DNA from: Crotophaga sulcirostris
Lineage: Eukaryota; Chordata; Aves; Cuculiformes; Crotophagidae
Reading direction: 5' to 3'
Assembly (NCBI GenBank): GCA_013397455.1
Contig: VYZB01000135.1
Location: 2,074,358 to 2,138,357, forward strand
DNA length: 64,000 bases
Positions 1 through 11,700 of this stretch are shown in pieces (the first letter of the stretch is position 1; each line of letters starts with the position of its first letter). A program made the translations under genes and the position numbers. The notes beneath the pieces were generated by a model, which ran no database searches, was not told the origin of the DNA, and saw nothing but the letters and a program-made list of their open reading frames with translations.

Positions 1-168
1 CCAGAGCAAATGTGGACGCCCCATCCCTGGAGGTGTTCATGGCCAGTCTGGATGAGGCTTTGAGCAACCTGATCCAGTGGAAGGTGTTGGTCTAGAGGGG
101 CTGGAGCTACATGATTGTCAAGGCCCCTTCCAACCCAAACCATTCTGTGATTCTATGATTCCATGATC
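1..168 (+). mobile_element. CR1 LINE 3' end, cut by window edge
   Basis: This is the last part of a CR1 retrotransposon. It carries the typical end of ORF2 and the short 3' UTR (ggaggtgttc, ggccag, ctggatgagg, gagcaacctg), then the ccttccaaccc motif and two to three imperfect ATTCTATG-type octamers at about 151-168. The left side is cut by the window start, so its true length is unknown. No coding capacity remains. Confidence 0.93.
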
Positions 169-1884
169 AGTGTAGGGAGGCCAGGTCAGAGCAGCACAGA
201 AACAAAGCATGAAGAACCTGCCTAAAAAGAAGAAAATTCAATTTCTTTTGCTATTAAAATATATTTATGCACCAGTATTTATTGATGACATTGCAAATAT
301 CCACATTCGACAACCAAATGGTTCAACGCACCAGCTTGCTTATGTGGAATTCAACTGTGTCGACAGCATTGCAATCAAAGCAAAATGAACACCTGAAACA
401 AAGCACTTTGTATAATGAAGACCCTCTGAATCTTGGGAGGAATGTTGTTGACCCCTAAGATTTCCCACATAAACAGAGCAAATAATTTCTCACTGCAGTT
501 CACAAGCTTTAGAATAAGCAAATCCCAGTCCTACTTTAGCACAAGGGGATGGAGTAGGTAACTTTTTAAGCTCCTTTCCTGTAATATTAAGGCCCACCCT
601 CAAAGCCTATTATGAAGGATCCAAAAGATAATGGTAAGATAATAAAGCATCTACCGAGAAAGTTGATAGCTTCTCCAGGAAACCAATACTACCCCACAGA
701 AAGGTACTTCAAAATAGTTTTCAGAGGAGTCACTTTAAGTAGAAATAATCTGTACTTGTATCACCCTGAAAAATAACTAGAAGCACATGGAGAATCTCTT
801 TTTCTGGCTTTTTTTTTTCTGCGCAATTAAAACAGCCTCCTCCAATTGCTGCTGAAAGCAATTTAATGAAATAATCCATATCTGAGAGATTATTCCCATG
901 TTTGTATAAAACATAAAACAAGTGTTCCGGCACTTGCTCTGTCCCATTTTCAGCTCAGGTTGTGTTGCACATGGGACACCTTTATCTCAGATGGAAAAAA
1001 TGTGAACTACTGATTTCCCTAATGCATACGCTGGTCACACTGTATTGTCAGTGGAAGCCAGATTATGGCTGTTGAGTAATATATGGCCCTGAGTCACATA
1101 TGCAGCTTATATTCAAAAAAATGGGAAGGAGAAGGGCTCAGGTTGATGCAGTTGTACCTACGTATCAGCACGCTGAGGCTTCAGTACACTGTGGAACTCC
1201 ATGGCAGTCTCCTTTCTGCTGTGTAATTCTCACATAGATCTTACACCAGTGCTGCTACCTTGTCGTTAATGCCCGAAATCTGAACACATCCCCTTGCTTC
1301 TCATTATGAGAAGGTGCCACTTTGGGGTTTGATGGGCAGCAATAGACCCCTGCAGCCCATCAAACTCACAGGTAAGCAAATAAGCCCCAAACAAACAGCT
1401 TTGTTACAGGATTAGGCTTGGTTCATTCAACGCTCTGTTTATGCCAGGGAACGAAGCAGACCAAGGCTTCAGTGCATGGGTTTTTCCATCAGGTCTGCTG
1501 CCTCATTTAAAGAATGGGAATGTTTTAGACCCACCTACTATTAAAAAGATATTATTACAGCTTTGCTACATACTGACATAACCCTGTGCGCACACTGCGT
1601 TAAACAAGAAAGTGAAACTGACAAGTTGAACAAAATAATGAAATATTCCATGTTACGCTGTTTCCTCATCATCACGGTAATGAAACACAGATATACTTTA
1701 TCTACCCTGGTGATGGTGAAGCTCAGACACTAATCAGAGGTTTTTGTTATTTTTGGCTGCCACACACACAAAAACAGTACAAACCATGTTTCTTTATCTT
1801 ATAAAACCTGTGTATGTAGAAAGGAGGCAATGAATGGCTTAACACAGTTAGTTGCTTGTCCATTTATTTTGTACAGTAAAAGGA
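169..1884. other. AT-rich non-coding stretch
   Basis: No gene, RNA gene or recognisable repeat was seen. Open frames here are short and resemble no family I know. On the minus strand, 749-730 follows an AG and could encode a very short C-terminal peptide that would complete the PCNA box of the CDKN1-type exon at 8.3-8.7 kb. That is only a weak candidate and is discussed under findings. Confidence 0.5.
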
Positions 1885-2000
1885 CTAGTGCAAAACATCT
1901 CAGCCTCACTTCTCTTCTGGTGTAAACGACAGTGGTTCCACCACAGATCAGTGGAGCTGTAATATAGTGTACACCGGAGAGGATTAGGCCCTCTGGTACA
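1885..2000 (+). repeat. Old interspersed repeat with imperfect hairpin
   Basis: Two arms, 1917-1941 (ctggtgtaaacgacag... to ttccac) and 1951-1977 (gtggagctgt... to gtacaccgg), are imperfect reverse complements around a short loop. They are followed by 'ggattaggccc'. From memory this resembles a very common degenerate sauropsid repeat with paired 'ggtgtaaa' and 'tggagct' blocks. The family name is not certain. Confidence 0.5.
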
Positions 2001-5000
2001 AGTATATGAATTTCCCATCGCACACACTGGTATGAAAAATTATTTCCCACTCTTCTGCCTTCTTCTGTGTTACTGTGTTGTCTTCATCTACAATATTCTG
2101 CCACTTCAAAAGACATTAACAAATATATAATCAGCAAGTAAAAAGAAATCACCTTGTCTAATCAGCAGCAAACTCTTTCTACATTAGCATTGAGCATTCA
2201 CAATAACAGCTAATTAAGATGCTATAAACACGGACAGGCTGAATGTTAAACCACGGTCTCCATCTTTCAGCCTGAGTACATAGAAATTCCACCCTAAGGC
2301 CAACATCTGCATTGACATCCAAACCCCGAGTTATTCATAATTTAAACAATTCTTTTATTAATTCCTATGACATAATAGTGTCCTGATTACAAAGCATTTA
2401 AGGCAGTTACTTCCTTTTAAACATACACTGAAACACTGAGATGTTTTGGAATTAATATGAAAAAAAACCCATGATCCCTTCTTGTTTCTTTGAGACATCA
2501 GCACATTGACAGTCACTATTTCTCCTAATAAAGAGAAGTTTCCCTTTTCCTCTTGAAAGAAAAAGACTCAGCTATTTCCCAACAACCTTGTGCATGGTAG
2601 ATTTCAGGGCTTTCATGCACAGCTTGTGCCATCCTGCTCAGAAAGTAATTCTGCTAGTAATTTTGCTACAAACCTAAAAGGTGCACAGTGTCATTGGTCT
2701 GCTTTAAAATCACAAACATGCACAGAAACAGTTGTGCAATTTTTCTTAAAAAAACCCACACTTCCAAAAAACCCTGTTTTATTCAAAGTTTGAAAATAAA
2801 CCTAAACATATAAAAAGCCCAGTCCCACACCCTCAGGTTACATCTCAACAGGTTGAAAAGCGTGTAACAGACTGGCATGGCCCACCAACACACTGAATAC
2901 TCTGTGAGCATATAATGCCAGGTTGGTCCTCATTCTGCTTCATTTGGGCTAAGTCCCTTTGACATCAGCTGGAGCAAGGTTTGCTCCTAACTAAATCAAA
3001 AGTTCACTTCTCGTGCATACATATGACACACATACACGTGCACATTAATTTTTACCACCCAAGATAAACCTTAGTTTGTTTACATTTGAGACAAAGGGTA
3101 GCAGTCCATCATCACATGTCATTCTAAAAACCTGACATTTACAGAGCTCTTTCCAAACAAGTTCATGAAACACTGCATGCATCTTAAGGCCGTATGCAGC
3201 AGTGTAATTTAGAGCATATATTTTATAGGTTTCTTTTTCTGCTTTACCTGCTGATTACGTGCTGTAAAATCTCTATTATCCCAACTAGTCAGGGGAGTAA
3301 AAAACGGAAAAGTAGTTGATGAAAAAGTATATGTTAAAAAATGCCATAGAAAAGCAGTCCATAGAACACCAAGATTGATGCATGTGTAACATTTCACGGT
3401 TATTAATGCCCTTTCTCATCTTATAGAAAGATTAGTAGTATGAATAAAAAGCACAAAATGGCAACTACGCCATCTCCCTCTTTCTTACTACGTTCTTACA
3501 AGCAGCAGGCATTTTAAAACACCGTACAGCAAATTTATTCTTTGTTTTCACCATGCAAATTCATAGTCTAGATTAAAGGCTGGAATTTGCCCAATTGGGA
3601 ATAGGAATGACTTGAAAGATACAAGAATGTACCTCAAAATCTCTTCCCATAAAATATAACAACTGAATCCTTGTGTGTGGGGGCAACTATACAGGGCTAA
3701 AACGGTTGCTGATATAAATGGAAACATTCCCAAATAATTTCAGCTTTCTCCATTTACACCCCAGCATTTGGTACCCAAGTGTTGCTACTTATGTCCTGAA
3801 TAGCTGCAAGCACAAACTTCTGTATCTGAAAAAAAAAAATCACAGCAAGAGGTGGGAATTGTTTCTAGTGTGTCAGAGTAGTAAAGGTGAGATGGTGAAA
3901 CTCAGTAACTGTCCCTGTTAGAAACCAAGAAAAGGGGGTATGTAAAGACGTGACAATATCAAAGGCCCCAACTGTATACTCATTAGTGCAAGCACAGCAT
4001 TACATGCATACAGTTGTTTTCAACTGTTTACCAATTTCTCATGTAAAGTGATTTTTAATGCACATTAAACTGCTAGCAGTAGCCAACTTCTTTGATGTCC
4101 AAACTTGCTTACCATTGGTTTATAAGGCCAGTAATTTTTCAACAAAGTGATTCCAGTTTGTCTTGATCCCATCCCAATGAAAGTTTTTCCTGTTTTTGCT
4201 GCTGCTGTCGAGAACACATCTCTGTGGGATGCCCCTATGTGTCCACAGACTGCACACTCAGTTTTTGAAGGTTGAGGAAGCTTGGCAGATGTTTCCAACC
4301 TCTCCCGTGCAGAGCAATCCTGTGCTTGTTTTCAAGAAGTTGACTTCTTTGCAGCAGCTTGCATATTCATTTTGACTCGCTTCTTTACCCAGTAATCTGG
4401 AGAACACACAAACAGAATTAGGGCTATGACACTGGTAACAGCTGCTTTTCAAGCAATCTCTCAAATCTCATTTTCATGTCAAAGAAGTAATTTAGATTTC
4501 TCCACAGCTCATGAATGAACAAAACTAATACCTTTAATGTGTTCCACATAAAACTATGCAATACGAAACAAAACAAAGGAAATGTACTGGGTTTTATCTA
4601 GTTGAGATCATAAGACGCTCTTATGTAAGCTGCGTAATGTGACATTTCACTCCAACTTTTACATCCAGTGTCTTCCAGACAGAAATAATTTTTTTTTCTC
4701 TCCATAAAAATAACAAAAAATACTCCATAAAATAACATCAGAAGAACTATATATATGGGGTAGTTTATTTCTGCTTATTACATCAAATTGCAGTTTCAAG
4801 GAGGACTGTATAAAACCTTGCACTGTCACTGAATTACAACTAAACTTTTGCTCAGAGAGCACTGTGGCTCATGTGGGGAACACCCATTATATTTTCATAC
4901 ATACGTAAGGTTCAATCTTTTGTTTCAGGTGCAAATGTAATCAAACTACAGAACCATGATCACAACACAGGAGTTTCCCTATGAGTTCCTTCCCTGCCTC

Positions 5001-6434
5001 CCAGCCTCGCACAAAAAATACATACCTTTTTCAGGTAAATAAGGCAGAGTTAGCTGAAATGGAAGCTAGATGGTTATTTATATTAAGAGTTCATGGGATT
5101 TACCTGATGTACATTGTCTGTATTCACAGTAATGAATTCAGTCCAATTTTGGTTCAGAATGTGGGCTCCATATTTAAACCTGAGGTTTCTACACAGTCAA
5201 ATTGGCAAAAACTATCAAGCCAGCATGAAGTTTTGCATTAATTTCAACACAGAACATTACTGGTGGGATGACTGGAATTCTGTAGGCTTTCATAGCCAAG
5301 CTTGTCCAAGGAGATTCCTGCAATCAACTTCCTTAAGGATATGTCTGCACGGCACAGTGCAATGGAGTGCAGCGGTACCTGAACTAACTCTAAGTTAAAC
5401 TTTTGGAGCAGGACTTGATTTCAAGGAGAGTATATTCTCCCAGGCAGGAACTTGCACTGCTAAGTCAGTAGAAAAGCAAATGCTGCTCTTACTATAATTC
5501 ACTGTAGTCTCTCAGAGGAGCAGCAGAGGAAAGGAACAGCAGTAATAAAAAAAGCTTACATTATCAAATGTAATCCTGATTACTTCTTCCATTTAAAAGA
5601 CTTCTCTATAGCTACCATCCTTTTTATTTTTGGAAAATAAATACATTAGGAACTATGTTTAATAGATGAAATTTTCAGAAAAGTCTTTAATAGTAAGTAT
5701 TCTTATTTCTGCCTGTGAAGAATTTTAGCAAGGTGTAGGAAAGCCTGACCACATGGACCTAGGAGAGAAAGATTCCATTTAAATATACCTACCGAAATAC
5801 CAGCTTTCCTTTCCTCCCCATTTTCTCCCAGACATCCTGCATGAACTATGTGCTACAGAAGTAAGATCAGCTAGTGAAAACATGGAGTTGTTACCAATTT
5901 TTCGCTCTTTGACCTTCTGCAAAGAAGACAAAGATGTATCAGTGTCTCCTAGGAGAGCCAAAACCTAAATGTATCAAACTGAGGCCACCCAAAAAAATTG
6001 GAAGAGCGAAGAGCTGGCATAGTTTGCCAACCTTGACTCGTGAAAAAAAATAAAAGAAAGGAAAAAGTGAAAAAGGCCTATAGCCCGTATCTGAGCTGCT
6101 TCTGAACCGGAAGTTCTCCCAGAAAAGAGAGCAGAACCACACTAGGTCTGCAATAAAAGAAAAAAAAAAAAGAGAGAATGGAGATGGAGCATATTTGCAT
6201 AAAAGGGTTGTAAGATAGAAGGAAAAATCTGCATTCGTAATGGTGAGCTCTCTGTGTGCCTGAGAAGTCAAAGGCAGCAGGAAAACCTCTATTTCTTCTA
6301 CTCTGGAGGTGCCAATGTCCACAAAATCCCATGGTTGGTTTTTAATACAGCTATTTATTTAATGGGCCAAAGCTGTCTTCAAAAGTCTAAATTAAATGCA
6401 CATTGTTGGATCTTAATGTAATGCATTATAGTGT
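2001..6434. other. AT-rich non-coding stretch
   Basis: No gene was recognised. A possible fragment of an old repeat lies near 2925-3005 (tcctcattctgcttc, agtccctttgacatcagctg). A minus-strand open segment at 3270-3209 ends in a lysine-rich peptide and is a second, weak candidate for the missing last exon of the CDKN1-type gene. Homopolymer A and T runs occur, for example near 6158-6170. The minus-strand open frame at 5939-6322 resembles no family and is probably chance. Confidence 0.5.
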
Positions 6435-6506
6435 TCCTTGATAGGAGTTGGACTCAATGATTCTTTTCAGTCCCTTCCAACTCGGGTAATTCTATGATTC
6501 TGTGAA
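6435..6506 (+). mobile_element. CR1 LINE 3' tail fragment
   Basis: About 70 bp of the extreme CR1 3' end: ggagttggactcaatgatt, tcccttccaactc, then attctatgattctgtg octamers. Only the tail remains, a strongly 5'-truncated copy as is usual for CR1. No coding sequence is present. Confidence 0.88.
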
Positions 6507-7134
6507 AGCAGAATGCTTGGGTTCAAATTCAGCTTCAGATCCTAATCCTAAACTAACCTTTCATTATGGGATGACAGATGAGTGAATGGGTGGAAGCATG
6601 GGGTCAGACCATTTCAGTAGGTATGACTTTCCCTGGCTCAGTTGTGCCTGAATTCATTTAGTTAGGCACAGAATGACAAGGTTCCTGTAGTTTTTTCAGA
6701 GGAAAACATTTAATGCATCCTTCAGCTTGCAATAAGGACGTGTGTGCGTGTGTTTGTGACAGAAGGACTAAGCGAAGGCCTGATCTCCAGCCTCATCAAA
6801 AGAGAAGACTGCAAATGACTTTCCTATCCCATTTCACACACTCAGATTCCTTGGGGAGAAGAGTGCCGTTGTTAGTCTAAAGCATTTTCTCTTATGAAAA
6901 TACATGTGGGAAAGTGTTAAACTGCGCAGCGTGGTATTTTGGTTTCCACATCCCCTGATGAAATGTTTCTTGCCTGGGGAAAACAAAACGGAAGAAAAAT
7001 ATCCCCTGGAAATATCTGCATAATTTACTCCCACACACCTAGTGAGAGATTTACAATTGAACAGCAGTTCCCTCAAACCATCACAACTGCTCTGCTCTGA
7101 ATTACACTTCTGTACTCCTACCTGTAAATTATAC

Positions 7135-7200
7135 TGTTAATTAGTTAATGGTTGTAAAGTGCTTTGGAGAATAAAAGAGCACTCATTAAATACCATTGTT
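7135..7200 (+). repeat. Possible MIR/L2-type 3' tail
   Basis: The string ggttgtaaagtgctttgg followed by gagcactcattaaatacc resembles the 'gtaaagcgcttt ... taaat' tails shared by MIR and L2 elements in amniotes. The match is short and no upstream MIR body was recognised. Confidence 0.4.
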
Positions 7201-8276
7201 CTGTACTGCAGCATGCAACGTTCCACTCTTCATTAATCTCCAACCTCTTCCTGAACCTCTCACTAGCAATTAAGATCCATACCACCAAATAACAAATTGG
7301 TCTATTGTCTGACTTACTGAGATCAACATCGCTGTTCAGAAAGTGTTTCCTGAAATCTTAGCTTCAATTATCTTCTAGGCAATTTCAAGCTGGTGTCTCA
7401 CATCAAACTCCCAAAAGAAAATCCTTGGTCTTCATCTTGAAAACCTCAGTCTTGGATAAACCAAAACCCCAATATGTACAATGGAAATCTAATATATGGG
7501 ATTAGATTTTTCAAACAAGCTCAAATCCCACTGAGAAGAGAAAATGATGGGCTAGATGTTCAGAAAACCTTAGCATGCAGGACGCTGAGGACTTTCAAAA
7601 ACGTAAAGCTCTTTCATGGGTGCTGAAACACACTGTTGGCAGCAAGACCTGGTAAGAGGCATTTGAAAAACTAGCACCTTCTGTCACCTGGCCAATTTTA
7701 AGATTCATCTGCCCTTAAAATTCTTGGATTGCTTCACTGAGTATAACATCTAAGCAGAAGTTAGCAGGAGACATGGCTGCTTTCTCTGCTTCCTGGTCTT
7801 CCTCCTAAGGCTTAGCTGGCTGAATGGTGCTCCTTACTGCACCTGAGAAAGGGTGCACATGATTAAACCTATAAGCAAGAAAAAACCCAAAGCCTCCCAT
7901 CTGATGGACAATGTTGTTTTCCTGTTGGGTTCCTGCTTGAGAAATCACCTCACTCTTTTTCTTAGACTGCCTTTTTAAATGTCTAACCTTCCTAACCATC
8001 CCAACTAACCTCCCACAAGAAGCAGTTGTTACCTTATGGCTCGGTAACAAGTCCTAAACAGATCCCCAAGACCAGAAGGAGAGTTGTGGCACAGCACCTT
8101 TGAAAAACACAACCCCATGCCCATTGATTTAGAGTGTGCCTGCCTCCTCTTGCAGATGCTTCTTTGAATGGTTGCACTTCCTTAATGCAAGACCGGTTCC
8201 CAGGCCCACCAGAGAATTTCTAAGCAGCTGCTGGGACCAGATTTGATCATCTGAGCCACATCAGGGTCTTACATAC
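7201..8276. other. Presumed intron 3' of the CDKN1-type exon
   Basis: On the minus strand this follows the splice donor at 8276-8275, so it is presumably the last intron of the CDKN1-type gene. I saw no terminal exon, RNA gene or clear repeat here. The minus-strand open frame 7805-8050 is lysine-rich in part but resembles no known family. Confidence 0.4.
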
Positions 8277-8713
8277 CTGTCAAAGATGTCTGTCTTCTTT
8301 TCTTCCCTTCTGAGATCTTCTTGCCCCCTGTTCTCTTGGAAGTTTTGGGTTTCTCAGTCACCTGGTCAAAGTGGTGACTCTTGTCCTCCTTGCCCAGGGG
8401 CCAGTTCAAGTGCTGCAGGGGTCTCCGAGCATCTCCCACCACGCAGCTATGGTAGAAGGTGGGCACCTTGTGACCCTCAAGCTCTTCCCACTGCAGTTGC
8501 CCCTCTGACGGTGTGTCCCGAAGGAAATCAAAGTTCCACTTCTGCTGAGCCCCCTCAATGCTGTTTTGTAGCATGTGATGGAAGTCCTGCCGCAGCTGCT
8601 CGTGGTCTATGGGGCCAAAGAGGTTCCTGCGGGCGTGGGTGGTCTTCCCTGGCTTCCGCTCCATCTTTTCTCCCTGGTGCCACTCTCCAGCAAGCATATA
8701 CAGCAGTGACTCC
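8277..8713 (-). CDS. CDKN1A-like: CIP/KIP cyclin-dependent kinase inhibitor, p21-type main exon
   Basis: Nearly the whole coding part of a nuclear CDK inhibitor that binds cyclin-CDK complexes and blocks the cell cycle. The exon follows a strong acceptor (cttcctttccttggcag, AG at 8715-8714). Two in-frame starts exist, at 8697 and 8664; the second has the better context (aagATGG) and is used for numbering. Residues 12-18 are RRNLFGP, the cyclin-binding motif. Residues 42-47 are KWNFDF, the CDK-contact segment. Residues 68-72 are PTFYH, corresponding to the inhibitory 3-10 helix. The C-terminal part is lysine-rich (GKKISEGKKRRQT), a likely nuclear localisation signal leading into QTSLT, the first half of a PCNA-binding box. 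The exon ends after T129 in phase 1 at donor gtatgt, which to my knowledge is where CDKN1A genes are interrupted. Without splicing the frame reads two more codons and stops at 8271-8269. The 129 residues are shorter than the equivalent p21 part. The paralogue (CDKN1A versus another sauropsid CDKN1) is inferred. Confidence 0.88.
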
Positions 8714-11700
8714 CTGCCAAGGAAAGGAAGATCATCAATCACCCTTTGCAGGCTCAGTTTAGTGGGCACTTCATACTCTCTCAGGGGGATGTGGCAGTAA
8801 ACCTAGATACTTTTGATCCTGCTACAGGAAAACTTGGTTTATTTTGAAAGAAATTTATCCTGATCTCCAGTCCAGAGTGACAATTCCCATCTACAGGATG
8901 TGCCTATAGAAGGATGGGGAAGGGTGAAACACTCTCACCTCTTTTGTGCATCCATATTTCAGTGTACACTGAGTGAGGATTTGCCCTAAGGGGACAGAGA
9001 CTCATGAAGAAATGAACAATGTAGTAGTAGGTAGTGCACAAAGTCCCTTGAGGATGCAGCAAAAGACAGAAAGCACAGAAGTGGTACTCAGGGAAAACAA
9101 CTATGAATATCACCTTAAACAAAGAAAAGGGTCTGAAAAGGATAACTTTCAGAAGAATGAAGGCTGATGGCAATGTGTGAAGCACAGAAAGCATGTTTAA
9201 TTTTGCAGTGGAGGTGGTATCTCTTTCTCAACTACTCTTACCACCACTTGTTTTGCAATGTCAGCCAAGCTGGAAGCTGAAGACGTTCATAGCAATCTAC
9301 TGTTTCTTGCCAGACATTTTCATTCTCTTTTCTTGAAGCAATTGCCTGAGAAATGGTCCCAGTCACAAACAAAACTACTGTCTTTCCTACAATGGCAAAT
9401 CCCATGCAAGCATCAGTAAGGGGCTTTCCCATTCGGCAAGCTGGTGTGGGGACAGAAGAGATGGGGTTTCCACCCTCCTCTGGCAGGTAAGGTGGGAACA
9501 CGGTAAGATGGAGAAGAAAAATCAGGCACTTTGCAGATTACATAGGCCAAGAAGGGTATAAATATACCAAATACATTCACTCGCTAATTCCTGCACTAGG
9601 TCTTTAATTTCTGGAAGAGCTTGAAAATAGATCTGAAAGGTTACTCAGTTCTTTCTCTGTATCCACAAATCTCAGTCCCTCTCACAAGCTAAGATGTGTA
9701 GCAGCAGATATGTTAAAAAGAAACCTCAGAGAAATGTTAGCAAACAGCCAAATTTCGGATTTGTTGCACTACTGAATTCTGAAGGGCATAAAGAGTTTGG
9801 GGACAGAGCTGAGAGGTCAACTGTTGGACTGTCTACAGGTCATGCAGACAGCAAGAGCAGCAGAGCTCCTGCAGAATCCTGAGCTTTGGACTTGGTTTCC
9901 AAATCCTAAAGGGTGCTTCAGCACAGCAGACAAATCCAGATGCAACTGGTATAATCACACCCTATATTATCTTTGCAGAGTTGTATCTAATTCATGTGAA
10001 CACAGCTTCCCCTTGCAATCACAGTCCAAGTGCCTACTCTGAGAATGCCACTTGGTGGCTCCGGTATCAAGAACTTGTCAGCAACAGGATGGTGCTGATG
10101 CTACGGAAGTGTGATTTAGATCACTTAAAGAACCACTGTCAAAGGTATCAGCAAACTTGGGTTTTAATACAATGTTGTGAAAGTGCCAATTTAAAAAACT
10201 TATTAAATGGAATTTACTACGATCAAAACAGCAACTTAATTAAAGATTCAAGAATAGCAAGGTTCACACAAGACTTACTGCAGGGTTTCCTAAATTAAAT
10301 CACCCACCCACGAAAACACATAAATATCCCGACACACAAAGGTTAACCTATGATCAAAATTCTCCTCTTCTTGAATTTAGTGAGTTACTCACTTTCAATG
10401 CATCGGCATTCCTCAATGAGTGATTGTTGAGCATCAGGAAGTCTGACTTCACCCTTATCATTCGTTGGCTTTGTTAGCAGACAATCTTAGAATCCTTGCA
10501 AAATCTGACTTCTTTGTCAGCTTTTGTTAGTGGATGACCCTTGCAAAATCTTACCCTGAGAGGCATCCCAACTCAGTGGGAGATGCTGGTCACAGCCCAC
10601 TGTGATCCAGGAGAGCTCAAAGGGTCTCACGATCGTCATTTATAGGATTGTGAGATGATTGACTTTGGTCAGTACTTTTCCATTCTGGCCACAACTCGTG
10701 TTAAGTAACCATGGTATTTTCTACTAACTGTACAGTTCCAGTACTTTCCAGCCTCTGCAGTTCTGGTACCATTCAGATCTGGTTTTGCTCCATGCAGCAG
10801 GAGTTCCGGGTACAGTCAGGGAGCACCTAACCATCCCAGTTCACTGCACTTGTAACCAAGACACAATGGGAGTTTTCTCCTAAGACATCCATGGCTTATT
10901 CTGAGATTGCAGAGTGGCTTGGAGGAGGGGGCTGCACCACCACAGCTGGCATGTAGATGGTTCTGGGCACAGTCTGCTGCAGAAAGCTCACATACTGAGG
11001 GATGAAGCTACATCCTCTTAGTGGAAGCTGAGTGTCTACAGCTGATAGCACACCTGAGTAGCAGAGGTCCAAAGAGGCAGACTGGCTCCTGCATCTGTTT
11101 GTAAATCTTATTCCTTGTCTTTAGCAGCTCTGAACCAGCATCCTGCAAGCACACGGCCCACAGCTGTAGCCAATTAAACTGGAGAGTGCCAGGTCTGGGT
11201 TGCCCTTCTAGAGCATGGATTTATTTCCAAACATTGGATGTGGTTCTCTGGAGGCTGACGTCTCCCATGGAGCTCCAGGATGGGAAGGGAAGTAGTCCTG
11301 TTTGGTCTGGGATACTCTCTGGAGCTGATTATTAGGGTTGATGGGACGACAGTGCCTCCTGGGCCTCCAGCAGTACTATGCCATGCCCCGTGGTTACATT
11401 GACTCGTTCAGTGTGAGCCTTCAGTACTCAGCTGCCAATGGGAGTAAAGTTGGCAGGTGCCCAGCAGATGCTCCTCACCCTCTGCAGGGTGGGAAAAGAA
11501 AGGTGGGAAAGCACTTTTCCTGAGGAAAAGCAGCTGAAAACACAAGGATAATCCTGTAGGTGGCATCCATAATCCCCAAACTTCAACACAAAACTTTTCC
11601 CAGGGTTGCAGGGAGCCTTGCCTTTAGCAAATAACAATCACACCTTCACTGCTTTTTCATCTGGTGTCAAGCCTTCAGCAGCTTAAATGGAGTTAATTCA

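Noticed and set aside
8286..8762. Plus-strand open frame of 158 codons
   Set aside because: It is antisense to the CDKN1-type exon and shows no family signature; the minus strand carries all the recognised motifs.
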